A stretch of DNA of 64,000 nt, taken from assembly GCA_016719605.1 (NCBI GenBank), contig JADJYW010000001.1, forward strand, positions 930,001-994,000, written 5' to 3'. Origin of the DNA: Lewinellaceae bacterium (lineage in GTDB: Bacteria > Bacteroidota > Bacteroidia > Chitinophagales > Saprospiraceae). The notes beneath the pieces were generated by a model that was given only the letters and a program-made list of their open reading frames with translations, was not told the DNA's origin and made no database searches. The translations under genes and the position numbers were made by a program. Below, piece by piece: positions 44,364 through 53,109 of this stretch (its first letter is position 1; every line of letters starts with the position of its first letter).

Positions 44364-46153
44364 TCACTGCTTGACTATCCGCCCGGAAAACACCGCCTCG
44401 CCTGTTTGCATTTTCCAAAATATACGCCCTGCGGAGCCGTCCGAAGCGGCACAACGAAGCGTATTCCGGTGGTTTCGATGGTGTATATGGTGGCGTACAC
44501 AGCCGCCCGCCGGCGCTGAAAACTCCACGCGTGCTTCCCTGAAGTAGTTATTTATGCTAAACACCGCTTCGTCGGTCACCGGATTTGGGAAAACAAGCAC
44601 CTCTACGTCGGGCGCTTCGGCTGCGCGAACCGGCGTGACGGTCAGGGCTTTCAACACGGCAGCCAGTGCGTCCACGCGGCCGTAGCCGTAGGTGTTGTTG
44701 GGTATGTCTGGCCGCCGTTGTCGGCACAATCCAGTACGCCAAACCGGGGTATAGCGGTTTCTTCGATGATGTTTTCAAGCACATCCACCTCGCCGGCGAG
44801 GTCGGGACGGGCGGAAAGCACCAAGGCCACCAGGCCGGCTACATGGGGGCCGGCCATGCTGGTGCCCCAAAAGTGGGAATAGCCGCCATTGCGCACACTG
44901 GACCGGATGCCCGCGCCGGGAGCCACCACGTTGGGTTTGATGCGCATGCTGCTATCAATTGTGACGGGCCCGCGGCTGCTGAAGCCGGTGATGGTATCGT
45001 TGCTTTCGGTGGCGCCCACGCTGAAACTTTCCTCAAAATAAGCCGGCGGGCCGAAGGTGCTGCTACAACCCTGTGCGCCGGAGTTCCCGTTGCTGACCAC
45101 CACCACGACCCCGGAGGCGCGCAGGTTGATGACGGCCTGGCGCAGGAGTTCGTTCACGCCGAGATCGGTGCAGCCTTCGCCGTCGGAGCAGTACCAGGAG
45201 TTGTTGACGACGTGCGGCGCCCTGGCAGGGTCTGCATTTTGGCCATTCAGGTCGGTGGGTGCGAGGAACCACTCGAAGCACTCGATATAGGAAGATGGTT
45301 TTCCGTTGCCCCGCTCCATATTGCGGCAGGAAATCCATTGGGCGCCGGGCGCCACGCCGATCTGATTGTCCTGACCATCGTCGCCAACCATCGTGCCCAT
45401 GGTGTGGGTACCGTGGTTGCTGTCGTCGCAAGGAGCCTGGGCATTTACGCCGCAGGGGTTATTGGCCGGGTCGGGGATGCTGTCGCCGCTGAGCGGGCTG
45501 ATTTCGTGGATGGCATCGTGCCAGTTGTAGTTGTGGTTGGCCGTTCCGCTCAGATTGTTGTAGCCACGGTAGTGGGGTTGCAGCGCCGGGTGCACCCAGT
45601 CGTAGCCGGTGTCGGCGCCGGCTACGGTGATGCCTTGCCCGGTATAACCCAGTGCCCACACAGCGGGGGCATTTATTTTTTCAGTACCCCACTCGACGAT
45701 ACCGCGCTGAGCAACAGGGATGCTACCCTGTGCCGGCAGTGCAAGCGCAACATCGGGGTCGGGGACGATTTGGGCCACCTCGGGAAGTGCTGCCAGGGCT
45801 TGCACCAAATCGGCATCGGCCCGCTGTACGGCAATGGCATTGACGAGGTAAAAACTGTTGGCAAAGGCTCCCCGCTCCCGCAACAGGCGCCGCGCGCGAG
45901 CCTGGCTCCGTTCGGCGGTTTCCAGCAGACGGGCATAAACGTAGCGGGCTTTTTCGGTTTTGCCGGAAATTCGGTGTACGGCGGAGATGTCGGCTTTTTC
46001 CTGAAAAATAAGCAGCAAATCGGGGGTTTCGCCCCGGCTCAGGCTCGCCGGCACACCGGCCGATAGTTTCGATTGACCGGGGAAGGGGGCCTGAGCGTGC
46101 AGCAGGGTAAAACAACTGAACAGGAGTGTAGTGAAAATGACGCAGGTACGCAT
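44364..46153 (-). CDS. S8-family (subtilisin-like) protease with T9SS sorting domain, three frameshifts
   Basis: Secreted serine protease of about 595 residues. Signal peptide at the ATG at 46153; an inhibitor-I9-like propeptide covers about 30-120. The triad is complete: Asp in VAGADTGYDWVHP, His in DDSNHGTHTMGTM, Ser in FWGTSMAGPHVAGL. The frame changes near 44705-44712 (joins CADNGG-side sequence to NNTYGYGRVDAL), near 44505-44515 and near 44425-44430; the last two split the type A sorting domain (VLVFPNPVTDEAVFSINN, then YATIYTIETTGIRF, then FWKMQTGEAVFSGRIVKQ). Extracellular digestion of protein is the likely role. Divergent from rpiB. Confidence 0.85.
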
Positions 46154-46181
46154 AGTTTGATTGATTCGATTGATTTGATTG
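46154..46181 (-). repeat. AATCGAATC-family repeat in the leader of the protease gene
   Basis: Read towards the protease: CAATCAAATC, AATCGAATC, AATCAAAC, ending at the ATG. Same unit and orientation as arrays at 12213 and 12407. Confidence 0.7.
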
Positions 46182-46214
46182 CCGGATAGCGGGCGCCAAA
46201 GTATGTTCACCCGG

Positions 46215-46238
46215 CCAATCGCCGCTTTGGGCGATTGG
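46215..46238. promoter_or_regulatory. Inverted repeat CCAATCGC-GCGATTGG in the divergent gap
   Basis: Exact 8-base arms with an 8-base spacer between the protease and rpiB. Size and position would fit an operator or an RNA hairpin; no regulator is near. Confidence 0.3.
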
Positions 46239-46273
46239 ATAAAATGAGCAAAGACGGCTTTCGGCCAATGCTC

Positions 46274-46281
46274 TACCTTTG
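46274..46281 (+). promoter_or_regulatory. Putative -7 promoter element for rpiB (TACCTTTG)
   Basis: Exact TAnnTTTG match 34 bases before the rpiB ATG. Confidence 0.6.
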
Positions 46282-46314
46282 CGCTCCAATCGCTCGCAAC
46301 TATTCAATCACGTT

Positions 46315-46744
46315 ATGAAAATCGCTATTGGTTGTGATCACGCGGGTTTCGCGTACAAGGATGACCTCGTGGCCATGCTAAACGGCAGGGGCCATGGTGC
46401 AGGATTTTGGCACGCACTCGCTGGAATCGGTAGACTACCCGGACTTTGCCCATGCGGTGGCTTCGGCCGTCGAGGATGGACTGGCCGACCGCGGCATTGT
46501 GCTCTGCGGCAGCGGAAACGGGGTGGCCATCACGGCCAACAAACACCAGGGAATCCGATGCGCGGTGTGCTGGACCGAAGAAATTGCCGCCCTGGCTCGC
46601 CAGCACAACAATGCCAACGTCATCGCCCTGCCCGTGCGCTTTGTACCGGAAATACTAGCCCAGGCCATGGTGCGCATCTTTATCGCTACCGATTTTGAGG
46701 GCGGACGACATGGACGCCGGGTAGACAAAATCGCGTGCAGTTAA
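46315..46744 (+). CDS. rpiB: Ribose 5-phosphate isomerase B, one frameshift
   Basis: Interconverts ribose 5-phosphate and ribulose 5-phosphate in the pentose phosphate pathway. About 142 residues: MKIAIGCDHAGFAYKDDLV (residues 1-19, with the D-H substrate motif), VQDFGTHSLESVDYPDFAHAV, GIVLCGSGNGVAITANKHQGIR (active-site Cys and phosphate loop), HNNANVIALPVRF and GGRHGRRVDKI. The frame changes in the G-run 46388-46391: removing one G gives NGRAMVQDFGTHS. As the rest is fully conserved, a base-calling error is likely. Promoter-like element upstream; the M28 peptidase gene follows after a palindromic repeat. Confidence 0.9.
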
Positions 46745-46871
46745 AAAGGTTGGAAGGTTTCTGGTTGAAAGGTTTCTGGTCGCGAAACCTTCGAACCAGA
46801 AACCCTCCAACCAGAAACCCTCCAACCAGAAACCTTCCAACCCGAAACCTTCCAACCCGAAACCTTTTTCA
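46744..46871. repeat. CCAACC-family array forming a long palindrome between rpiB and the M28 peptidase
   Basis: Right arm (46784-46871): tandem TTCCAACC, CCGAAACC, CCAGAAACC units. Left arm (46744-46779): the reverse complement order, beginning AAAAAGGTTGGAAGG. The centre is near TCGCGA at 46780. The array begins at the rpiB stop and ends 20 bases before the peptidase ATG. It could act as a terminator or a structured leader. Confidence 0.75.
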
Positions 46872-46890
46872 ACCATACAAACACCGCATT

Positions 46891-48525
46891 ATGAAGCATT
46901 GGATAATTCTCTTTTTTCTGTTTGCCGCAACGGCCCTCGGCGCCCAGCCCAAGACCTACGACGACTCGATCACCGCCCGGTTGTCGCTTCGCCCGAGGCA
47001 ATACCAACTGCCCGATGGCAAGCCATTCGGGGAGACAATTACTGCCGCCAACATGAAATACCTGATTGATACCCTGGCATCCGATGCCATGGCCGGTCGG
47101 GAAACCGGCGAACCCGGCCAGCGGATGGCCGCCGATTTTATCGCCGAACAATTCAGGGCGCTGGGCCTGCCACAGGTGGCCGACCGCAAGACCTATTTTC
47201 AAAATATCTTCCTGAAACGGGAATCCTGGACGGATATCGGCCTGAAGGTGGACGGTAAAGAGTTCAAAAATCGTACGGACTTCTATGTGTACCCGGTGTT
47301 CAATGATAGTCGGGCGGCAACCCCTGTCAAAGAAATCGTGTTTGTCGGCTATGGTATTGAGGATGGAAAATATAGCGACTACGGAAAAACCGATGTGAAG
47401 GGCAAGGCCGTAATCTTTTATGATGGCGAGCCGATGGACAAGGATGGCCGGTCGCTCGTCACCGGGCGGGAGTTTCGTTCCAGCTGGTCGCTCGACTGGA
47501 ATCGCAAGGTGCAATTAGCCACTCAGAAAGGCGCTGCGATGGTTTTTATCATTGACCCCGAACTGACCGAAAACGTGAAAACCAATCGCCGGAAACTCTC
47601 TTCATGGGGTTGGGAACCTGCCGCACCGAATGCCGGATCGGTCAATTCAGGGTTGGCCAACAGCATATTCGTTTCGCAGGACGTGGCAAATGCCTTTTTT
47701 GGTAAAAAATCGGACAAGGTGGAGGAAGCCTGTGCTGCCCTGCGCAATGGAAGTGGTTTCAAACCGCTGAAAATCAAGACAACCGCCGAGGTGCGCTTAG
47801 CCAAGGAAATCAAAACCCTCGAAGGCTCCAACGTTGTAGGCTTGATCGAAGGGGCCGACCCTGATTTGAAAAACGAGTATGTCATCATCACGGCGCACTA
47901 CGATCACCTCGGCGAAGCCGGTGGCGTGGTGTACAACGGCGCCGACGACAATGCCTCCGGCACATCGGGTGTGATCGAGATTGCACGCGCATTTGCCAAG
48001 GCAAAAGCAGCAGGTGTTGGCCCAAAACGCAGCGTCGTGTGCATGCTGGTGAGTGGCGAGGAAAAGGGCCTGTTGGGTTCCAAATTCTATGTAGAATTTC
48101 CAATTTTTCCGCTCGAACGCACCGTGGCCAATGTGAACATTGACATGATCGGTCGCCTGGACAACCGCCACGCCGACAACCCGGACTATATCTATGTCAT
48201 CGGCTCCAACCGGATGAGCACGGAACTGCACGAGGTCAATGAGTTTGCCAATGCAGCGCACACCAAACTCGAACTTGACTACAAGTACAACGACCCCAAA
48301 GACCCCAATCGCTACTACGAACGCAGCGACCATTACAACTTCGCCGAGCGCGGCATACCGGCTATTTTCTACTTCAACGGCACACACGCCGACTACCACA
48401 AAGAAACCGATACGGCAGATAAAATTGACGTCGCCGCTGCCGCCAAACGCGCCCGTCTGGCCTTTTACACGGCCTGGGATATAGCCAACCGGCCCACGCG
48501 GATCGCAGTTGATGTTAAGAAATAG
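46891..48525 (+). CDS. M28-family exported metallopeptidase with PA domain
   Basis: A 544-residue exported aminopeptidase-like protein. Signal peptide (MKHWIILFFLFAATALGAQ); a PA-like insert spans about 130-250 (VFVGYGIEDGKYSDYGKTDVKGKAVIFYDG in part: VGYGIEDGKY, GKAVIFYDG). The M28 zinc site is intact: His and Asp in VIITAHYDHLGEA near 333, Asp in GADDNASGTSGVIEIA, the Glu pair in LVSGEEKGLLGSKFY, Asp in NIDMIGRL and the last His in NGTHADYHKETDTADKI. Periplasmic or surface protein degradation is the expected role. Start at ATG 46891; the in-frame stretch upstream is repeat. Confidence 0.9.
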   Translation: MKHWIILFFLFAATALGAQPKTYDDSITARLSLRPRQYQLPDGKPFGETITAANMKYLIDTLASDAMAGRETGEPGQRMAADFIAEQFRALGLPQVADRKTYFQNIFLKRESWTDIGLKVDGKEFKNRTDFYVYPVFNDSRAATPVKEIVFVGYGIEDGKYSDYGKTDVKGKAVIFYDGEPMDKDGRSLVTGREFRSSWSLDWNRKVQLATQKGAAMVFIIDPELTENVKTNRRKLSSWGWEPAAPNAGSVNSGLANSIFVSQDVANAFFGKKSDKVEEACAALRNGSGFKPLKIKTTAEVRLAKEIKTLEGSNVVGLIEGADPDLKNEYVIITAHYDHLGEAGGVVYNGADDNASGTSGVIEIARAFAKAKAAGVGPKRSVVCMLVSGEEKGLLGSKFYVEFPIFPLERTVANVNIDMIGRLDNRHADNPDYIYVIGSNRMSTELHEVNEFANAAHTKLELDYKYNDPKDPNRYYERSDHYNFAERGIPAIFYFNGTHADYHKETDTADKIDVAAAAKRARLAFYTAWDIANRPTRIAVDVKK

Positions 48526-48587
48526 GTACTGGTTTGTGATTTCGGTTTTCGGCGGAGCCTACTTTCCGGGAATCCCCGTCAAACCTT

Positions 48588-48600
48588 TGAGACAGCCTCT
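48588..48600. repeat. Solo copy of the MITE/IS end (TGAGACAGCCTCT)
   Basis: Identical to the right end of the MITE-like element at 41862-42039. It lies in the 89-base gap between the convergent M28 peptidase and amidase genes, without a partner end nearby. Confidence 0.6.
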
Positions 48601-48614
48601 GCCCAGTATTCTGC

Positions 48615-50078
48615 CTATTTGCTGCTTGCTTTCTCCAGCTGTCCTGCCAACCGATACAGCACATCTTCTTCGCCGACGCGCCCGGTGAACATCACCCCAA
48701 CGGGCAGGTTTTCTTCCGCTATCCGGAACATAGGCACCGACATGGAGGGTTGGCCCGTGAGGTTGGCCAAGGGTGTCCAGGGGATATAGTCGTAAATTTT
48801 GTCCGCAAGATTTTGGATAGTTGCCTTGACGGCGCCGCCCCAGCGGAGCGCATTGATGACGGTAATCAATCGTTTTTCGACCGCTGTTGGCTGCAGCGAA
48901 CCGATCGGGATAGGGCGTTTGGCAAGGGTAGGGGTGAGAAGCAGGTCGTACCGTTCGTGGAAAGTGGCGACGCGACGGCTGATTTCGCCCCATTTGCGTT
49001 TGGCCGAGGTATAATCCTCCGCCGAAAACGAGCGCCCCAGCAGGTAAAACGCGAAGGTGTTCGGCTCCACGTCGCCGGGGCGTACCGGCCGGCCGAGGTA
49101 TTGTGCCATCAGGTTGATTTCGCCCGCCAGTTCGCCCGCGATCACGATCAAAAACGCTTCCGAGAGGTCTTCTTTGCGGTACGGCAGTTCCACTTCATCC
49201 ACCTGGTGCCCTTCCGAACGCAGCACATCCACGGCCTGGAGCATGGCCTGCACGCATACCTGATCTACGGGAAAACCCATCGTGTGGGTAGCCGAGTAGC
49301 CGATGCGCAGTTTGCCGGGCGGTGTGTCCACCTCTTGCAGATACGGTCTTTTGGGAGATTGGATGACGTATGGATCGCCGGGCGCGGCGCCCTGAATAGC
49401 ATCCAGATAGGCCGCCGAGTCGCGCACGGAGCGGCTCACACAGTTTTCTACGGCGGCGCCCGACCACATTTCGCCCTCAAGCGCAGCCCAGGAGACCCGT
49501 CCGCGGGTAGGTTTCAGCCCAAAAAGTCCGCAACAGGAAGCGGGAATACGGATGCTGCCGCCGCCATCGTTGGCTGTGGCCATGGGCACGATGCCGGCCG
49601 CCACGGCTGCTGCCGAGCCGCCGCTGGAGCCGCCCGGAGAATGCGCCGGGTTCCAGGGGTTTCGGGTGGGGCCAAATAGTTTTGGTTCGGTGAAGGGCGT
49701 GATGCCAAATTCCGGGGTGTTGGTTTTGCCGAGGATAAGCAGTCCCGCCTGCCGCATTTTTTGAACCACAAAACTGTCTTGCTGCGAAACGTAGTCCTGA
49801 TAGCCACGACTGCCCGTGCACATTTTCATACCGGCTACCTCCATGCCAAGGTCTTTGACCAAAAACGGCACGCCGGCGAACGGGGCCGCGCGGTTCACCA
49901 GCCCGGCTTCTTCCCGTGCCGCGTCGAAGCGGCGGTGGATGATGGCATTTAGTTCAGGATTCACGGCTTCGATCTGGCGAATCGCGATGTCCACCAGTTC
50001 GATTGGGGCGATGTCCCCTTTTTTTACGAGCGCAGCCAGGCCGAGCGCATCGTGGCGGCGGTATTCTTCAAATGTCAT
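48615..50078 (-). CDS. Amidase (amidase signature family)
   Basis: A 487-residue amidase signature enzyme. The Ser-cisSer-Lys triad is present: Lys in VPFLVKDLGMEVAGMK near residue 71, cis-Ser and Ser in PGGSSGGSAAAVAAGIVPM and NDGGGSIRIPASCCGLFGLKPTRG. GatA-like glutaminyl-tRNA amidotransferase is possible, but the lack of gatB/gatC nearby and the segment IPWTPLANLTGQPSMSVPMF point to a stand-alone amidase. Substrate unknown. Start at ATG 50078. Cytosolic. Not adjacent to related genes; the antiporter lies 69 bases upstream. Confidence 0.87.
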   Translation of the reverse strand: MTFEEYRRHDALGLAALVKKGDIAPIELVDIAIRQIEAVNPELNAIIHRRFDAAREEAGLVNRAAPFAGVPFLVKDLGMEVAGMKMCTGSRGYQDYVSQQDSFVVQKMRQAGLLILGKTNTPEFGITPFTEPKLFGPTRNPWNPAHSPGGSSGGSAAAVAAGIVPMATANDGGGSIRIPASCCGLFGLKPTRGRVSWAALEGEMWSGAAVENCVSRSVRDSAAYLDAIQGAAPGDPYVIQSPKRPYLQEVDTPPGKLRIGYSATHTMGFPVDQVCVQAMLQAVDVLRSEGHQVDEVELPYRKEDLSEAFLIVIAGELAGEINLMAQYLGRPVRPGDVEPNTFAFYLLGRSFSAEDYTSAKRKWGEISRRVATFHERYDLLLTPTLAKRPIPIGSLQPTAVEKRLITVINALRWGGAVKATIQNLADKIYDYIPWTPLANLTGQPSMSVPMFRIAEENLPVGVMFTGRVGEEDVLYRLAGQLEKASSK

Positions 50079-50147
50079 GCACAAGAATTTTAGATGGGTG
50101 TACGAGCATATTTTCCCGGGTCCGGGCAAATTTTGTAAAAATTCACT

Positions 50148-51623
50148 TCACTCGGGCACGTTGTTTCCCTGCAAGCAGGCGCGCACTTTTTCCATACCCT
50201 TTTCATCGTTGAACAGGATCAGCAACACATCGTTAGCCTCAATGACGGTTGAGCCGTTCGGGGTGATGTACTTGTCGCCTCTTTTTACCACTGCGATGAT
50301 GGCGTTGATCGGAAAATGCAGATCCACGATTTTTTTGCCCACAGCAAACATCCCTTCTGCGATTTCGATTTCTTCCATCCTGTTTTTTATAGATTCTGAC
50401 AGGAAAATATCTACCGGAGCCTGCATTTTTGCCTTGGCAGGCAAGGCAACATGCAGCCATTTGGCCACGATGGGCAAGGTTGTCCCCTGGATCAATAGCG
50501 AAGTGAGGGAAATAAAAAACACGATATTGAAAATCATGTCTGCCTTTTCGATACCTGCCAGCATCGGGTAGGTGGCAAAAACAATGGGTACGGCTCCCCG
50601 CAAACCCACCCAGGAAATGTACCACCGCCGCCGTTGTTTCATTCGGAACGGGGCCAGAGCGAGGAAAACGCTGACGGGGCGTGCTACGAAAATCAAAAAC
50701 AGGGAGATCAAAATGCCAATGCCCAATACGGGCACAATGTGGCTCGGGAAAACAAGCAGGCCAAGGGTCAGAAACAGCACAATTTGCATGAGCCACGCCA
50801 GCCCGTCGAACATCTTGAGGATCGTTTTTTTGTGAATCAACTCCTGATTGCCCAGATACACGGCGCACAGATAGATCGCTAAAAATCCATTGCCGCCGAT
50901 AAAATCCGTTGCCGAAAACGTGGCAAACATCAGCGCTATGACCAACACCGAATATAGCCCTTCAAAGTCCAGTTGTATTTTATTGATCACAGATGCGCTC
51001 AATTTTCCAAAGGCAAAACCGGCTGCAGCACCCAGGATCATCTGTTTGAGAAAGAGCGGTATCGCACTGGCAAGCCCTTGTTCGGGGTTCAGCACCAGAC
51101 CCAAAAAGACGATTGTCAGCACATAAGCCATGGGGTCGTTGCTGCCGCTTTCCAACTCCAGCGTGGGGCGCAACTTGCTTTTTAGGGCCAGATTTTTGGA
51201 GCGCAACATGGAAAAAACTGCCGCAGCATCGGTAGACGAAACGATGGCGCCCAGCAGCAAACCCTCGTACAGCGAGAAGTCCGTGATGGCCCAAACGAAG
51301 AGACCCAGGGTCATGGCCGTAATAAAAACCCCGGCGGTGGAAAGCACAATACCCTGCCACAGGATGGGCCGCACAAACGACCAGTTCGTATCAAGTCCGC
51401 CGGAGAACAAGATAAAATTGAGGGAAATGACCCCGATGAACTGAGCAATTTTTGGATCGTCGAAGTAAATACCGCCGATCCCTTCCGACCCCGCCAGCAT
51501 GCCTACGGCCAAAAAGAACAACAGGGTCGGCACCCCGAATTTGTAGGACGTTTTGCCGGCGACAATGCTGACAAAAAGCAGGACGGAGCCTATGAGCAAG
51601 ATATTTTCGGATGTTACATTCAT
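50148..51623 (-). CDS. K+/H+ antiporter, CPA1 type with TrkA-C domain (NhaP2/CvrA-like)
   Basis: A 491-residue cation:proton antiporter with about 12-13 transmembrane helices, including GGLDTNWSFVRPILWQGIVLS, the ion-binding Asp pair in LLGAIVSSTDAAAVFSML near residue 125 and ELESGSNDPMAYVLTIVFL near 165, both typical of CPA1. The last 70 residues form a regulatory TrkA-C domain (IVDLHFPINAIIAVVKRGDKYITPNG; VIEANDVLLILFNDEKGMEKV). This architecture matches NhaP2/CvrA, which exchanges K+ or Na+ for H+ and helps with cell volume and pH. The region 51624-51898 upstream holds a palindrome and no gene. Confidence 0.9.
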   Translation of the reverse strand: MNVTSENILLIGSVLLFVSIVAGKTSYKFGVPTLLFFLAVGMLAGSEGIGGIYFDDPKIAQFIGVISLNFILFSGGLDTNWSFVRPILWQGIVLSTAGVFITAMTLGLFVWAITDFSLYEGLLLGAIVSSTDAAAVFSMLRSKNLALKSKLRPTLELESGSNDPMAYVLTIVFLGLVLNPEQGLASAIPLFLKQMILGAAAGFAFGKLSASVINKIQLDFEGLYSVLVIALMFATFSATDFIGGNGFLAIYLCAVYLGNQELIHKKTILKMFDGLAWLMQIVLFLTLGLLVFPSHIVPVLGIGILISLFLIFVARPVSVFLALAPFRMKQRRRWYISWVGLRGAVPIVFATYPMLAGIEKADMIFNIVFFISLTSLLIQGTTLPIVAKWLHVALPAKAKMQAPVDIFLSESIKNRMEEIEIAEGMFAVGKKIVDLHFPINAIIAVVKRGDKYITPNGSTVIEANDVLLILFNDEKGMEKVRACLQGNNVPE

Positions 51624-51748
51624 TGCAATACGCTTCGCAAACCGGCAATGGGGCGGGACGGCGAAGATAATCCACCGACCTCCATGATTTCAACAAGAAA
51701 TGTAACGCCCTGCACAAGCGGCAGGGAGTGTGCCCCACAACGGCTCCC

Positions 51749-51780
51749 AGACTTTCCAGGTTTTTAAACCTGGAAAGTCT
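51749..51780. repeat. Perfect 15-bp palindrome (REP-like), between antiporter and lipB
   Basis: Arms AGACTTTCCAGGTTT and AAACCTGGAAAGTCT with a TT loop. It has no T-tail, and it lies between divergent genes, so a terminator role is unlikely. Extragenic palindromes of this kind recur in Bacteroidota genomes; I recall similar sequences but cannot count copies here. Confidence 0.55.
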
Positions 51781-51857
51781 ATTGCCCGAAAAAAATGCCC
51801 AGTAGTATGGCGCACGCAATTCATAAACCCTGCACGGCATCTCTTCTCTGGAAACCC

Positions 51858-51865
51858 TACTTTTG
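51858..51865 (+). promoter_or_regulatory. Putative -7 promoter element for lipB (TACTTTTG)
   Basis: Exact TAnnTTTG match 34 bases before the lipB ATG. Confidence 0.55.
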
Positions 51866-51898
51866 CAACCTCCAACCGAAACCGCTGTTTTACCGCGC

Positions 51899-52642
51899 AT
51901 GCAAGTTGTTCGTTTCCAGGATTTGGGTCGCCTCGGCTATCAGGAAGCATGGGATTACCAGACGCATCTCCACCAGGCTCTTGTTGCCAACAAGTTGCAA
52001 AACAGGGGTTTGCCGCCCAAATCGTATTCGCAGGAGCACGTTTTTTTGGTGGTTGAGCATCCGCCTGTTTTTACCCTGGGGAAAAGCGGTTCTGTGGAGC
52101 ACCTGTTGCTCAGCGAACCGGAATTGCAGGCCCGCGGCATCCAGTATTTCCCGATAAACCGCGGCGGCGACATCACCTATCACGGGCCGGGCCAGATCGT
52201 CGGCTACCCGATCCTCGATCTGGAGTGTTTTTTCACCGATGTGCACCGCTATGTGCGCCACATTGAGGAAATAATTATCCGGACGCTGGCGGAGTACGGG
52301 GTGGAAACGATTCGTATCAAGGGGCACACGGGGGTTTGGTGTCCGCCGGCGCCCGAGCGCACGGAACCGGTATCCGAGGCTGGTTTCTGGCAAAAAAACC
52401 GCAAAATATGCGCCATCGGCGTTCATCTCAGCCGCTGGGTTACCCTGCATGGATTTGCGTTTAACATCAATACCGACTTGAATTATTTCAATTATATCGT
52501 GCCCTGCGGCATAGCCGATGCCGACAAAACGGTCACCTCGCTCGAACGCGAAATTGGCCGCCCCGTTAGTATGGCAGACGTGCAGCAGCGCCTAAACAAG
52601 CACTTTTGTGCTATTTTCGATTGTGAATTAACCGAAGTATGA
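51899..52642 (+). CDS. lipB: Lipoyl(octanoyl) transferase LipB
   Basis: Transfers octanoyl from acyl-carrier protein to lipoyl domains, the first step of lipoate synthesis. A 247-residue LipB, full length. Signature segments: VVEHPPVFTLGKSG near 53, INRGGDITYHGPGQIVGYPI near 82 (the R-G-G-D-x-T-x-H-G-P-G-Q motif), IKGHTGVW, KICAIGVHLSRWVTLHGFAFN with the catalytic Lys, and VPCGIADADKTVTSLE with the catalytic Cys. ATG at 51899; upstream in-frame starts precede the promoter-like element. The next gene overlaps its stop by 4 bases (ATGA). Confidence 0.95.
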   Translation: MQVVRFQDLGRLGYQEAWDYQTHLHQALVANKLQNRGLPPKSYSQEHVFLVVEHPPVFTLGKSGSVEHLLLSEPELQARGIQYFPINRGGDITYHGPGQIVGYPILDLECFFTDVHRYVRHIEEIIIRTLAEYGVETIRIKGHTGVWCPPAPERTEPVSEAGFWQKNRKICAIGVHLSRWVTLHGFAFNINTDLNYFNYIVPCGIADADKTVTSLEREIGRPVSMADVQQRLNKHFCAIFDCELTEV

Positions 52643-53049
52643 TCAAAGACATTCCCGTTCTGAAAGTGGCCGATCTGGCTTTTGCCGTGGTGCCGCGTCT
52701 GGTGTTCGAAGAAGACCACGAGTATTTCTGGGACACGTACCTCCTCAACCTCAAAAACGAGCCGATTTTTTCCGTCATTGTCAATTCCAGCGGCTACGGC
52801 GAGGTGGCCGGCGAGCAGCGCCGCACGACTACCTTGCGCTACTTCTGGGACCAAATTGCCCCAATGACCGCCGTCAAAGTTGAACCCGTGGAAAAAGCCG
52901 TGTTCAGTCTCGCCAACGAGTACTGGGTCAGTTTTTCCTTGCACAACCATTTGTACGACAAACAATACGTCTTCGTGCCGGGCAGTCTCGATGAAATTCA
53001 TTTCAGCGAAATTCCCCTGCTCAACCGCAAAGGCGTGATGATCCGGTAA
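52639..53049 (+). CDS. Conserved small protein, unknown
   Basis: A 136-residue protein with no signal peptide or membrane helix, rich in beta strands (LAFAVVPRLVFEEDHEYFWDTYLLNLKNEPIFSVIVNSSGYGEV; shown here by FWDTYLLNLKNEP and SVIVNSSGYGE). The pattern YL-N-k...-VlV-s-GyGe is conserved in small Bacteroidota proteins of unknown function. It begins inside the lipB stop (ATGA), so it is made together with LipB; a link to lipoate metabolism is inference only. Confidence 0.65.
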   Translation: MIKDIPVLKVADLAFAVVPRLVFEEDHEYFWDTYLLNLKNEPIFSVIVNSSGYGEVAGEQRRTTTLRYFWDQIAPMTAVKVEPVEKAVFSLANEYWVSFSLHNHLYDKQYVFVPGSLDEIHFSEIPLLNRKGVMIR

Positions 53050-53057
53050 GTAACCAC

Positions 53058-53085
53058 TTTTGAGTTTTGAGTTTTGAGTTTTGAG
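53058..53085 (+). repeat. 7-base tandem repeat (TTTTGAG, four copies)
   Basis: Four perfect TTTTGAG units 24 bases before the ATG of the small membrane protein at 53110. Confidence 0.85.
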
Positions 53086-53109
53086 TTATCCTTCGTCAAA
53101 CGCACACCG

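Noticed and set aside
44666..46066. 466-codon plus-strand frame opposite the protease gene
   Set aside because: The protease frame carries the complete catalytic triad; the antisense frame is Gly/Val/His-rich without motifs.
46315..46744. Two separate small genes in the rpiB locus
   Set aside because: The halves join into one complete RpiB when one G of a four-G run is removed.
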